Part shown: in pieces, positions 14,448-22,918 of the stretch
How positions within the stretch are numbered: position 1 is the first letter of the stretch
Layout of the letters: every line of letters begins with the position of its first letter
Source: Enterococcus wangshanyuanii
GTDB lineage: Bacteria > Bacillota > Bacilli > Lactobacillales > Enterococcaceae
Assembly (NCBI RefSeq): GCF_002197645.1
Contig: NZ_CP021874.1
Span: 1,488,001-1,552,000, forward strand
Direction: 5' to 3'
Length of the DNA: 64,000 nt
Program-made: the position numbers and the translations under genes
Notes under the pieces: model-generated
Told to the model about the DNA's origin: nothing
What the model saw: the letters and a program-made list of their open reading frames with translations, nothing else
The model's database searches: none

Positions 14448-14468
14448 CCTCATAATGTTTTGGCTAAC
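14448..14468. repeat. 21-bp perfect direct repeat, copy 2
   Basis: Identical to 9750-9770, located 25 bp before the integrase start. The inverted repeat seen in copy 1 is imperfect here. The 14308-14493 gap otherwise holds a ribosome-site-like AAGGAG at 14418 and the integrase leader; I see no gene in it. Confidence 0.55.
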
Positions 14469-14493
14469 GTATTGAAAGGAACGAATAGATATA

Positions 14494-15630
14494 ATGGCTA
14501 AACCAAAGAAGTTAAAAAACGGTATGTATTCTTATAGATATAAAGTAAAAAGTCCTATTAGTGGTAAATGGATTGATAAATACACAACACAATTCACTGC
14601 GCAACAATGTTATGATGCTGAAATAAAAGCAAAAAATGATGCTCTAATGGGCATATCACCTGAGAGAATGCTCTTAATCCCCTTCTTTGATCTTTGGGTT
14701 GACACTTTTAAAAAAGGAATTGTCGGACCAGATCATTTGGGAAAAATTAATGCAACTAGAAAATCCCTTATAGATTTTTTCGGTAAAGATATCACACTGA
14801 AATCCATTGATAGAATTAAGTATCAGCGGTGGATCAATCACATGGGTATTGATCTTAATCATGCTAAAAAGACTGTTTCAGATAAACATAAAATTGCAAA
14901 AGCAATGTTTACAGAAGCAATTGATTCAGGATATCTATATCAAAACCCTGCAAACAAAGCTAAGATTATTGGACGGGATACAACCGGAGAAAGAAAAAAG
15001 ACCTTGTCAATTGAGGAATGGTTGAAACTAAAAGAAGTTATACTTTCTTCAGAAGAAAGTGCTTCAAAATATATCTCGTTGATTATGATGTATTTAGGAA
15101 CTAGATTCCAAGAAACTACCGGGCTTACAAAAAAGGACTTTGATTTCAAGAATCATACTTTGTCAATAAACAAAGCATTTGATTACAAGAGGACCAAAAA
15201 GAACACCACAACAAAGACTGTAAACTCCGTCAGAGTGGTAGACTTACCAACAGACTTAGAAATCATCCTACGCGATTATATCGCCAAATTAGATCAGTCG
15301 AAAAAAGTAATTAAATTACATGCTCCAACTAATGACTATCTATTTACAAATGACTTTGGTGAACCTATTACTAATGCTGCTATTAATAAATATCTAGCTA
15401 AAAAATGTAAGTTGGCCAAAATCCAAAAGATTACTTCTCATGCATTTAGACATGCAAGAGTTGATTTGTTAGTTCTTGCTGGTAGTGATATGATTTACAC
15501 ACAAAAACAGCTTGGTCATAAAGATGCTTCAGTTACTTTGCAATATTACAGTACTTTAAATCAAGATATCAGAGATAAAAATAAACTGATTACTGAGGAA
15601 TTTTTGAAGAGTATTGATGGTGGTTTATAG
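14494..15630 (+). CDS. int: Phage tyrosine integrase
   Basis: The 378-aa protein has an AP2-like N-terminal arm-binding segment (LKNGMYSYRYKVKSP), a SAM-like core-binding domain (residues about 60-155) and a catalytic domain. Visible catalytic residues are Arg204 (LGTRFQET), His316 and Arg319 (SHAFRH), His342 (LGHKD) and Tyr351/352 (TLQYYSTL). It is a typical lactococcal/enterococcal phage integrase of the Tn916-like class. It faces outward at the prophage end, so the attachment site should follow within a few hundred bases. Confidence 0.93.
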   Translation: MAKPKKLKNGMYSYRYKVKSPISGKWIDKYTTQFTAQQCYDAEIKAKNDALMGISPERMLLIPFFDLWVDTFKKGIVGPDHLGKINATRKSLIDFFGKDITLKSIDRIKYQRWINHMGIDLNHAKKTVSDKHKIAKAMFTEAIDSGYLYQNPANKAKIIGRDTTGERKKTLSIEEWLKLKEVILSSEESASKYISLIMMYLGTRFQETTGLTKKDFDFKNHTLSINKAFDYKRTKKNTTTKTVNSVRVVDLPTDLEIILRDYIAKLDQSKKVIKLHAPTNDYLFTNDFGEPITNAAINKYLAKKCKLAKIQKITSHAFRHARVDLLVLAGSDMIYTQKQLGHKDASVTLQYYSTLNQDIRDKNKLITEEFLKSIDGGL

Positions 15631-15654
15631 GTGCGTTTTAGGTGGAAAACAAAA

Positions 15655-15746
15655 TAAGAAAGCTGTATCCCTTACGTGACAAGGGATACAGCTTATAGGT
15701 TATTTGCGCTCAGGGCGCGTCTAGCTAACCAATATTTTCTGCTACA
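15655..15746 (-). ncRNA. Candidate small RNA convergent with integrase
   Basis: On the minus strand an extended -10 TGCTATAAT (15761-15753) could start an RNA of about 90 nt. It contains GGTTA...TAACC (15730-15726, 15702-15698) enclosing GCGC/GCGC. It ends in a perfect 14-bp hairpin (arms 15660-15673 and 15681-15694) followed by a T-rich tail. The hairpin could instead simply terminate integrase transcription. The prophage end (attachment site) is probably between here and 15820, but no second copy is visible in the window. Confidence 0.35.
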
Positions 15747-15820
15747 AATAGCATTATAGCACAGTTTATTCTTAGATGGCGGCTCAGCTTTTCATCTTTT
15801 ATAATATGACTGTATCTAAG

Positions 15821-15846
15821 CATCATCATAAAGATGATGTTTTTTT
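15821..15846 (+). terminator. Rightward intrinsic terminator at the prophage/chromosome junction
   Basis: CATCATC / GATGATG (15821-15839) with a 5-base loop and seven T. No rightward gene ends just before it, so it may belong to a host gene whose 3' end was separated by prophage insertion. Confidence 0.6.
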
Positions 15847-15987
15847 ATCCCCTAAAAATAATTCTACACTATTTCCCCAATAAATTTCTCATATTTCTGA
15901 TAGATATAGCCAAAATTTGATAAAACGCCCGTTTATTTTTATGTTATGATAAATCTTCAAAATATATTTGTTAGGGTAGGGGTTATA

Positions 15988-16194
15988 TTGGGAAGGCTTC
16001 ATACAAGGTTATTCGTTATCTCTCTTTTTTTAGTGTTTATGGAATTTATTACTCATCGTTACTTCGCTCAAAGCACCATTATTGATACAGTATCAGTTTA
16101 TCTGATTATTGCCTTCATTCAAGGTGGCATTTTTTTCTATTTTCTACTTTCATTTCTATTGTTGATTTATTTAAAGTTGACCTCAAAAAAATAA
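15988..16194 (+). CDS. Small membrane protein
   Basis: Two hydrophobic helices are clear (LFVISLFLVFMEFI and VYLIIAFIQGGIFFYFLLSF) before a KLTSKK tail. An ATG at 15946 has no ribosome site. The TTG at 15988 follows GTAGGGG and gives a 68-aa protein (MGRLHTRLFVISL...), so I prefer it. No family is recognised; membrane location only. Confidence 0.5.
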   Translation: MGRLHTRLFVISLFLVFMEFITHRYFAQSTIIDTVSVYLIIAFIQGGIFFYFLLSFLLLIYLKLTSKK

Positions 16195-16205
16195 ATGGTT
16201 TTTTA

Positions 16206-16243
16206 CTAAAAAAAGCGGTCAGGATGGTATTATTCCTGCCGCT
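16206..16243 (-). terminator. Terminator of the TPR gene
   Basis: AGCGG...CCGCT with CAGGA/TCCTG inside (16214-16243) forms a hairpin with one bulge. On the minus strand it is followed by seven T. Confidence 0.75.
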
Positions 16244-16253
16244 CGATCTTTTA

Positions 16254-17222
16254 TCACTGAACCATCGTTTCTAAATCTAAACGAATTTCATGTTGTAATT
16301 TTTGAATTTTTTTGATTTCTTCTTTTTCTTCTTCTATGTGATATTTTTGAGCGATCAAATGATTGTAGGAGATGATATAGCTTACCGCCCACAATCTGGG
16401 ATTTTTGATGATTTGATCTGCTAGCGGGTATAATAATGTAAAATGCAAACGAATTTCTTCGGTAATATCCACTAGTAAGATTGGAGCAACATTGATCAAT
16501 TCTTTTTCTAAAAAGAGCAAAATTCGCTGATATGCTGCACAATCCAGTGGGGTTCCTACCGCTGCTGGAACAACTGTATATGTTTGATTATCTCTCCACA
16601 AAAACTTTACTTCTTCTTTGACATGTAACTTGACAAGTTCCTCTAAAATCCACGACCGAACTAAAATATGTACCCGCCCATCAAGTAATAAGTTTTTCCC
16701 AAGCCTAATAAAATCATCCTGAGGTAAATTCAATGATTTTTTGATCACAGACAACTGCTCATAATAATCATACAAATTCAGCTGATTTAGTTCTTTTTTC
16801 ACTTCCGAGATCTTTACGGATTCAAATTGTTGATACTTTAGCTCAACATGCTTGATCTTCTTTTTCAAAGAAATAAGTTTTCTCATCTCGCCGCTTTGTT
16901 CCATCAAAATCCGCTCATTGATAATACTATGCGCTTGAAGGAATAACTGATTCTTAGTCAGCACCTGAAGATAGATCTCTAAATAGTCCAGATATTCAAA
17001 ATACCTCTCCCTCATTTCTGAAGCGACATACAAAGCTTTTTCATAATTTTCTGTGTCTAAATAGGTTTTCACTAAGATCAGATTCAAAGGAAAATCCTGT
17101 TTAATTGCATAGGCCTTTTCAAAATATAAGAGTGCGGCTTCTTGATTTCCGAGTTGGATCGCTTCTTGTCCCATCTCAATATATCGTTCGTAATTTTTGG
17201 GAAATGGAATCTTATTCGACAA
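16254..17222 (-). CDS. TPR-repeat protein
   Basis: Residues near the start (YIEMGQEAIQLGNQEAALLYFEKA) form a clear tetratricopeptide repeat, with more degenerate repeats following. A middle coiled segment and an all-helical C-terminus complete the protein. It has no signal peptide, so it is probably cytosolic. A longer ATG reading starts at 17249, but TTG at 17222 has GAAGGTGGTG six bases upstream and gives the natural N-terminus (M)SNKIPFPKNYERYI, 322 aa. TPR proteins of this size are common in Lactobacillales; the partner is unknown. Confidence 0.6.
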   Translation of the reverse strand: MSNKIPFPKNYERYIEMGQEAIQLGNQEAALLYFEKAYAIKQDFPLNLILVKTYLDTENYEKALYVASEMRERYFEYLDYLEIYLQVLTKNQLFLQAHSIINERILMEQSGEMRKLISLKKKIKHVELKYQQFESVKISEVKKELNQLNLYDYYEQLSVIKKSLNLPQDDFIRLGKNLLLDGRVHILVRSWILEELVKLHVKEEVKFLWRDNQTYTVVPAAVGTPLDCAAYQRILLFLEKELINVAPILLVDITEEIRLHFTLLYPLADQIIKNPRLWAVSYIISYNHLIAQKYHIEEEKEEIKKIQKLQHEIRLDLETMVQ

Positions 17223-17362
17223 AAATAACACCACCTTCCTAGTGCTCATTCTTCATGTAGCTGTTTCTTTATGTCTAAATAATATCAAAAAATAAATAGT
17301 CTGTACATTTAAAACAAGATATTGTACCTAAAGACATTTATACATGAAAAAAATCGGTGATT

Positions 17363-17653
17363 TTAATATAAATTTCGGATAATGATCGCTGCTTCAGCCT
17401 GCCCTTCAGCATTCATTCGTTCGGCTTTTTCGATCAAAGAATAACCTATATAGAATTCTTTTGTCAATTCATCCTGAACTTTGAATTCTACAACTTCTTC
17501 CACATAAAAAGCATTCGGTTCAACCTCTTGTACACTATCCCAGCCCGTATCGATAAATACCTTGGTATCATCAGTGACCGTTTTATTTTTTTCTAGTTCT
17601 TCCACTAGTTTTTTCAACTGTGAAAAGGTCATTACTTCTACTCTGTTATCCAT
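17363..17653 (-). CDS. Small acidic protein, unknown function
   Basis: The 96-aa product starts MDNRVEVMTFSQLKKLVEEL. It contains VFIDTGWDSVQEVEPNAFYV and is beta-rich and acidic. GTGAGG precedes the ATG. It stands alone between the TPR gene and the ABC operon. I recognise no family. Confidence 0.5.
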   Translation of the reverse strand: MDNRVEVMTFSQLKKLVEELEKNKTVTDDTKVFIDTGWDSVQEVEPNAFYVEEVVEFKVQDELTKEFYIGYSLIEKAERMNAEGQAEAAIIIRNLY

Positions 17654-17760
17654 TATTTTACCTCACTTTCAACTTTTAATTGACTATTTTTCCAAACAAC
17701 ACCTACTTCACTTCTCTCCTCCATCATAACCTAAAATCCAATTTTATTATACTTAAAATT

Positions 17761-17802
17761 AAAAAGAAGGAAAATAAACTTTTGGTTTATTTCCTTCTTT
17801 TT
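17761..17802 (-). terminator. Terminator of the ABC exporter operon
   Basis: An 18-bp hairpin (AAAAAGAAGG... / ...CCTTCTTTTT, one bulged A) with A/T runs on both sides directly follows the ATPase gene; it could act in both directions. Confidence 0.75.
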
Positions 17803-17810
17803 AACATTCC

Positions 17811-18482
17811 TTATTCTTTTGTCAGTTCACCGTCTTCAATCCGGTAAACATTGTCGCTCCATTCGATCATTCTTGGATCGTGAGTTACCATGATCGTAGC
17901 TTTCTTTTTTTCATGTGCTTCTTTTGCTAGAAGTTTAACAACTTCATACGCATGTTCTGTATCCAAACTCGCTGTTGGTTCATCTGCCAAAATCAAACTT
18001 GGCTCATTGAAAAGTGCTCTGGCAATCGCAACACGCTGACGTTCCCCACCAGATAAATCCTTAGGAAATTTCTGCATTAGATCTGCGATGTCCAGTGATG
18101 TCAATAACTCTTTGACACGAGCTTTTTCCGGCTTTTTCTTTTCAATTTTGTCTACCAACGTGAATTGCTTCTCCACAGTTAAAAACGGAATCAAATTAGA
18201 CGCTTGTAAAATGAAACCAATCTCTTCAAAGCGTAATTTAGACCGTTTCTTTTCACTTAGGTGGGTAAAATCTTTGCCATTGATTTGAATAGTACCGGCA
18301 CTTGGTGTTTGCAAACCGCCAGCGATCGTTAAAAAAGTACTTTTACCAGAACCTGAAGGACCAATAATACTAACAAATTCCCCTGATTCAACATTCAGGT
18401 TGACTCCTTTTAATGCTTCTACTGCAGCATGGCCTTTCCCAAAGGTCTTTCTAATATCATTCATCACTAAAATATCAGCCAT
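17811..18482 (-). CDS. ABC transporter ATP-binding protein (MacB/LolD type)
   Basis: The 223-aa protein has Walker A GPSGSGKST (about 41-49), Q-loop FILQASN, signature LSGGERQRV, Walker B LILADEPTASLD and H-loop VTHD. Size and signature match the LolD/MacB class that pairs with FtsX-type permeases. It is 4 bp downstream of the permease gene and the operon is preceded by TetR-type operators. The exporter probably moves a lipophilic or peptide compound; the substrate is not predictable. Confidence 0.9.
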   Translation of the reverse strand: MADILVMNDIRKTFGKGHAAVEALKGVNLNVESGEFVSIIGPSGSGKSTFLTIAGGLQTPSAGTIQINGKDFTHLSEKKRSKLRFEEIGFILQASNLIPFLTVEKQFTLVDKIEKKKPEKARVKELLTSLDIADLMQKFPKDLSGGERQRVAIARALFNEPSLILADEPTASLDTEHAYEVVKLLAKEAHEKKKATIMVTHDPRMIEWSDNVYRIEDGELTKE

Positions 18483-18486
18483 TTTT

Positions 18487-19578
18487 CTATCCTCCTATCG
18501 CCTTCATTGGATCAACTTTCGTAACTGTTCGAATTGAAAAGACGCCGCCAAACACAGCGACAATTACTAATACGACACTGTATATGAGCAAGTTCGTCGT
18601 ATCTAATTCAAAGGGCATTGCTGCTGGCAATATCAAGTTGGTCAACAATGTCAAGATCACGCCAATTGCAACACCGATCACACCCAAAATAAAGGTTTGA
18701 GCAATAATCGATTGAATAATATAACCATTCGAAATCCCCTGTGCTTTCATCACGCCAAACAGACTCGTTTTTTGAAGAGTCATCACATAAATAAAAATAC
18801 CAATAATGGCTGCAGTAATGACAAATAGAAAATAGATCATTGCATTCAATGTCAGATTCTGTTCACTATAACCAGGTAATTTTTCAATAAAATCTTCTAT
18901 TTTATATTTTGCCAAATGATCATCACTTGCGTGTAATTCGATTTTACTCGTAGGCGTTGATTTTACGACAATTCCATTGATCGGCGTCTGCTCTCCTTCA
19001 ATGATTCGGCCAAATTTGATTTCTTGCCATTGGTCGATCGATGTATAAATCAATGGAACAATACTAAAGGTATTTTGTTTCGTTATTCCCACGACTTTTA
19101 GCGGCTTATCCAGCTTTCCTATTTTTACGGTATCACCTAATTTGATCCCTTTGTCTACTAAATTTTGAGGAACGATGATTTCTCCTTCCTTATTAAAATA
19201 GCGACCTTCAGTCAATTCCGGTTTGATTGCACTTTTCTCAGTCACACCAAAAAGAGAAATATTGATTTTATCTGCTTCTTTATTTTGCCCTGTCTTATTA
19301 AGTGCACCAGCATATTGCCCTAAAGGTTCTTTTATTTTTGCATCTACTTGTGCAAGATCAGCAATTACTAAGCTGGACGCATTCAAGCTCTTATTTGCAT
19401 CATCCGACAAGACGATACTCGTAGCACCCCAATTATCCACACCCTTTCTAACTCCTTGAGCTAATCCATTCGCTAAACCGGATAACATAAAAGCAACATA
19501 GGCTACTAGCACAATGACTCCGACAACCAGTGCATAGCGTAATTTAAAATACTTCATTTCTTCTAATCCTAAAAACAT
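18487..19578 (-). CDS. FtsX-family ABC permease
   Basis: One N-terminal membrane helix (ALVVGVIVLVAYVAFML), a large extracellular MacB-PCD-like domain (about residues 45-245), and three C-terminal helices (IYFLFVITAAIIGIFIYV onward to IYSVVLVIVAVFGG) give the single FtsX architecture, as in DevC-like permeases. The GTG at 19587 is less likely than ATG at 19578, which follows GAGGTGG. It partners with the adjacent ATPase. Confidence 0.85.
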   Translation of the reverse strand: MFLGLEEMKYFKLRYALVVGVIVLVAYVAFMLSGLANGLAQGVRKGVDNWGATSIVLSDDANKSLNASSLVIADLAQVDAKIKEPLGQYAGALNKTGQNKEADKINISLFGVTEKSAIKPELTEGRYFNKEGEIIVPQNLVDKGIKLGDTVKIGKLDKPLKVVGITKQNTFSIVPLIYTSIDQWQEIKFGRIIEGEQTPINGIVVKSTPTSKIELHASDDHLAKYKIEDFIEKLPGYSEQNLTLNAMIYFLFVITAAIIGIFIYVMTLQKTSLFGVMKAQGISNGYIIQSIIAQTFILGVIGVAIGVILTLLTNLILPAAMPFELDTTNLLIYSVVLVIVAVFGGVFSIRTVTKVDPMKAIGG

Positions 19579-19594
19579 CTCATCCACCTCTTTT

Positions 19595-19700
19595 TATCAG
19601 CTGATAAAAAATCATCTAAAAAAAATAAACTCATTTTCTATCGGTTGATAAAAATATTATCACAAAAAAAAGAATAGCACAACTTTTTTATCAAACGATA
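19595..19700. promoter_or_regulatory. Three TetR-type operators
   Basis: TATCAGCTGATA (19595-19606), TATCGGTTGATA (19639-19650) and TATCAAACGATA (19689-19700) share TATC-N4-GATA, flanked by A/T runs. The last also forms a terminator-like hairpin after tetR on the minus strand. They lie between the TetR gene and the permease, so repression of the exporter by this TetR is likely. Confidence 0.65.
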
Positions 19701-19715
19701 AAAAAAGGCCATTCC

Positions 19716-20297
19716 TTATACAACAACACCATGTAAGACCATTTGCATCAATTCAGCGATTTGCTCTGATCGTTCATTCTCTGTTCTCAGTTGATGAACG
19801 GTTGAAAATAATAACGACAAGCTCATCAGATAAAACTGCGCTGCCTTTTGAGAAGAAACATGACTATTCAACGGTTCTTTACTTGTTTCAAAAACTTTTT
19901 GAAGTGGTTCTAAGTAATACTCATTCAAAATATGAAACAATTGCTGCTTATTCTCAGGCTCCATCTCTGCAGCACTTTGATGGATAAAAGAAAAAATATC
20001 TCGATGATAAACATTCAACAATGCATGTGTACAATCGATCAATTGATTTTCAAGAGAATCGTTTTTTTGAACGATTTGTTCGATCTCCGTTTTTAGCTGA
20101 CTGCCGATTTGTTTGTTGATCTCAACAAACAAAAGCTCCTTCGTTGAGAAGTGGTAGTAAAGAGCAGGTTGTGTGATATTCGCAGCTTTAGCAATATCAC
20201 GAGTGGATGTATTTTTGTACCCGTTCGTTAAAAAAAGCTCTTTTGCCGTTTCTAGAATCGACTGATGTGTAACATCAAATACTGTCTCTTTTTTCAT
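19716..20297 (-). CDS. TetR-family regulator
   Basis: The 193-aa protein has the TetR HTH (STRDIAKAANITQPALYYHF) at residues about 33-55 and a helical ligand-binding C-terminus. It is directly upstream of, and co-oriented with, the ABC exporter genes, and its likely operators lie in between. Ligand unknown. Confidence 0.88.
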   Translation of the reverse strand: MKKETVFDVTHQSILETAKELFLTNGYKNTSTRDIAKAANITQPALYYHFSTKELLFVEINKQIGSQLKTEIEQIVQKNDSLENQLIDCTHALLNVYHRDIFSFIHQSAAEMEPENKQQLFHILNEYYLEPLQKVFETSKEPLNSHVSSQKAAQFYLMSLSLLFSTVHQLRTENERSEQIAELMQMVLHGVVV

Positions 20298-20665
20298 CCT
20301 CTTCCCTCCATTTCATCCTGCTTTGACCCTTTTTTCTTTCTAAACTATTTTAAATCAATTTGAAGAAAAAAGATAGTAAGGAAAAATGAACCCCTGAGAG
20401 TAACAGTATTTAATAAGCTTTGATTATTTTTTTATGACAATCCATGGTCAAACAATTTAGATAGATTTGTTTTTGACATTTAAGAGCGGTTACATTACAT
20501 AAGAAAGAAAATGTGCAATAAAAGTGCATTTTTTGTAAAAAAAGCAATAAACATTTAACCTCCCTTTTACAGACTATTTTTTTAGAGTGTGTTTAAATAC
20601 TAATGGCCTTTGATTAGGTGATCCATCTACTACATAAGAAAACTTTAAACTAAAGGAGAATTTTT
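20298..20665. other. Intergenic region before the NlpC/P60 gene
   Basis: This 368-bp AT-rich gap holds no gene. A weak hairpin ATGTGC/GTGCAT followed by TTTTTT (about 20510-20536) could be a leader terminator. The ribosome site AAAGGAG near 20653 belongs to the TTG-started hydrolase gene. Confidence 0.35.
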
Positions 20666-21568
20666 TTGAAAAAAACCACTACCTTGACCAAATTATTGAT
20701 TGCAGGCATTGCTTTTTCTACTAGTTTATTTCTCAGCGATCAGGCACATGCTGCCACTCCTGACGACAACAAAACTGCCGTGGAAAAGCTCATTAGTGAA
20801 TCCTCACAAAAGTTGACACAATTAAAAACAGTAAAGCTGAAATCTGTAGAGCAAACAAATGAAACGACAGATCAATTATCATACATAGGAATGAAAATCC
20901 AAAAAACACAAACGGCGATTGAACAATTGGAAGACATTCAAACGGTCGGAACGGTTACTGAATCTGCAAAAGAAAAAGGTACACCTACTTTGACATTGGA
21001 TTTTGCTTCTGTTGTAGTTCCAAAAGGAGAGGTCAGTACTCCACTTGACGAAAAAAAAGAACGTCTTGCTGAATTAAACCAGCAACAAAAAGAATTGCAA
21101 ACAACTATCAAAGAGCTTAGTAAAGAACAGTCAGATCTCACCGATCAGGAAAATCAGCTCTCAAAAAAAATCGATCAAGCAAAACAGCAACAAGCGGAAC
21201 AAAACAAGCAAATCGATACACGATCAGCAGTCATAGCAGCAGCCAAAACACATTTAGGTAAACCATATGTTTATGGCGCAGCCGGCCCTGATGCGTTTGA
21301 TTGTTCCGGTCTAGTCCAAGTTGCTTTTGCTTCGATCGGTCGCTCTTTAGGTCGAACAACTGTTGACCAAGAAACAGCAGGTACTACAATTGCCGTTTCT
21401 GAAGCCCAAGCAGGAGACTTAGTTTTCTGGGGCAGTCATGGCGGAACGTATCATGTTGGTATTTCAACAGGAGACGGTTCCTATATTCATGCACCCGTTC
21501 CTGGAGACGTGGTTCAGATCGCAACTGTTGCTTCTTATTCACCAGATTTTGCTGTACGAGTGCTATAA
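20666..21568 (+). CDS. Secreted NlpC/P60 peptidoglycan hydrolase with coiled coil
   Basis: A TTG start follows AAAGGAG. The 300-aa protein has a signal peptide (about residues 1-29, ending DQAHA), a long coiled coil (35-185, for example LNQQQKELQTTIKELSKEQ) and a C-terminal NlpC/P60 domain with Cys213 (FDCSGL), His263 (HVGIS) and His275 (IHAP). It resembles SagA/PcsB-type cell-wall D,L-endopeptidases that act in division and peptide-stem cleavage. It is monocistronic with its own terminator. Confidence 0.9.
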   Translation: MKKTTTLTKLLIAGIAFSTSLFLSDQAHAATPDDNKTAVEKLISESSQKLTQLKTVKLKSVEQTNETTDQLSYIGMKIQKTQTAIEQLEDIQTVGTVTESAKEKGTPTLTLDFASVVVPKGEVSTPLDEKKERLAELNQQQKELQTTIKELSKEQSDLTDQENQLSKKIDQAKQQQAEQNKQIDTRSAVIAAAKTHLGKPYVYGAAGPDAFDCSGLVQVAFASIGRSLGRTTVDQETAGTTIAVSEAQAGDLVFWGSHGGTYHVGISTGDGSYIHAPVPGDVVQIATVASYSPDFAVRVL

Positions 21569-21570
21569 AA

Positions 21571-21656
21571 AACTGCTCAGTCATTGTAGCGAGCACCAAA
21601 AATTAGACCTGAACATTCTAACTTTTGGTGCTTACGTTCATGATAAGCAGTTTTTT
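21571..21656 (+). terminator. Long terminator after the NlpC/P60 gene
   Basis: AACTGCT (21571) pairs with AGCAGTT (21646) before TTTTTT. Inside, AGCACCAAAA pairs with TTTTGGTGCT (21623-21632), giving a two-part stem. Confidence 0.6.
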
Positions 21657-21747
21657 GTCCTATTTCACTAAAAATTCCTTATTTAAATAATAAAATAAAC
21701 ATTTGAACAGATTGTTCTCTCATTTTTTTAGATAGAATGCTAAATTC

Positions 21748-21838
21748 TTGAGAATTATGAGAAAGTATGCTATTTTATAGTTGTGTGTAATTTGATTTGT
21801 GTTCCCTCCATCGATCCCGATGGGGGAATCTTTTTTTT
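21748..21838 (+). ncRNA. Candidate small RNA with its own promoter and terminator
   Basis: TTGAGA (21748-21753), a 17-bp spacer and TATTTT (21771-21776), with an extended TG, form a good promoter. About 25 bases after the likely start, TTCCC-TCCATCG pairs with CGATGG-GGGAA (21802-21828), followed by eight T. No ORF lies between, so a transcript of about 55 nt is predicted. The rest of 21657-21890 holds no other feature I can support. Confidence 0.4.
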
Positions 21839-21890
21839 ATTCAGCTGACCAGCAAGGATGAGTTGAATATTGTTGCTTTTTTTGCCTCAT

Positions 21891-22103
21891 TTAATCTCTT
21901 CGATCATCCCTTCTCATGTGGGAATCTTGCGTATTTCGTTTCCTTCTCTGCTCACTATTTTCTTGCTGCCACATATGTCTTTCTCTCATTTCAGTTGAAT
22001 ACATAGCTTCATCATCAAAACGTCCAATCGCTTCAACTGTCGGTGTAAAACTGATCGACCCCAAAATCATCATACCAAATAATAATAGACTGCTTTTTTT
22101 CAT
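21891..22103 (-). CDS. Small secreted Met/His/Arg-rich protein
   Basis: A signal peptide (MKKSSLLLFGMMILGSISF, cleaved near PTVEA) precedes a 45-residue mature part rich in Met, His, Asp and Arg (MYSTEMRERHMWQQ, HMRRDDRRD). AGGAGGG precedes the ATG. It is divergent from a two-component system whose sensor loop is also Met/His-rich. A metal-related periplasm-side or envelope role is inferred only. Confidence 0.55.
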   Translation of the reverse strand: MKKSSLLLFGMMILGSISFTPTVEAIGRFDDEAMYSTEMRERHMWQQENSEQRRKRNTQDSHMRRDDRRD

Positions 22104-22144
22104 TGTTTGATCCCTCCTATTTTTATTCAGTCTAACTAGTAATT

Positions 22145-22163
22145 GTGTCGAATATGTGTCGAA
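22145..22163. promoter_or_regulatory. Direct repeat, likely response-regulator box
   Basis: GTGTCGAA occurs twice (22145-22152 and 22156-22163), period 11 bp, as expected for OmpR-type dimers. It lies between the divergent small secreted protein gene and the response regulator gene and may control both. Confidence 0.55.
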
Positions 22164-22225
22164 AAAAACTCCCCTAATTCTTTGTTTATTGACTATAATA
22201 GAAAGAAGAAGCAGGAGGAACCCTT

Positions 22226-22918
22226 ATGAAAAAGATTTTGATCGTCGATGATCATCAGCAAATTACTGAAGTTTTAAAAGCATATGTTTTAAAAGAAGGT
22301 TTCACACCAGTGGTCGTTTCTAATGGACAAGAAGCACTGAATGCCTTTTATGAACATACGATCGAACTGATTTTACTGGATGTGATGCTTCCGATTCTTG
22401 ACGGGTTTGAGGTCTGTAAAAAAATCCGCGAAACATCTAATGTCCCGATCATCATGATCACTGCCAAAGGAGAAGACTATCATCGCATCATGGGTCTAGA
22501 TATCGGTGCAGATGATTACATCGTCAAACCTTTTTCTCCAAGTGAAGTCATGGCCAGGATACGAGCTATTTTACGCCGGATTGAACGGACTGATGAAAAC
22601 CAGCATACAATGGCCTATTTGACTTATGATAACCTCGCTCTTTATCTAGATGAAAAGAAAGTCACTATTGACCAAAAAGAAATTCTATTGACTAAAAGAG
22701 AATTAGAACTGCTCTGGCTGCTTTTATCTCATCGGGAAAAAGTTTTCTCACGGGATAATTTGTTGGATAGCCTTTGGGGCATTGATTATTACGGTGATGC
22801 CAGAACGGTCGATACACATATCAAACGTTTGAGAGCAAAGTTGGATGAAGTTGCTCATCCACAGTGGGAAATTGCGACAGTTTGGGGACAAGGCTATAAA
22901 TTCGAGGGAAAAAGATGA
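22226..22918 (+). CDS. OmpR-family response regulator
   Basis: The receiver domain has acidic Asp8/Asp9, phospho-acceptor Asp52 (LLDVMLP) and Lys101 (VKPF). The C-terminal winged helix includes FSRDNLLDSLWG and DTHIKRLRAKL. It is 230 aa, full length. It overlaps the sensor kinase gene by 4 bp. An 11-bp-period direct repeat upstream suggests autoregulation. Confidence 0.92.
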   Translation: MKKILIVDDHQQITEVLKAYVLKEGFTPVVVSNGQEALNAFYEHTIELILLDVMLPILDGFEVCKKIRETSNVPIIMITAKGEDYHRIMGLDIGADDYIVKPFSPSEVMARIRAILRRIERTDENQHTMAYLTYDNLALYLDEKKVTIDQKEILLTKRELELLWLLLSHREKVFSRDNLLDSLWGIDYYGDARTVDTHIKRLRAKLDEVAHPQWEIATVWGQGYKFEGKR

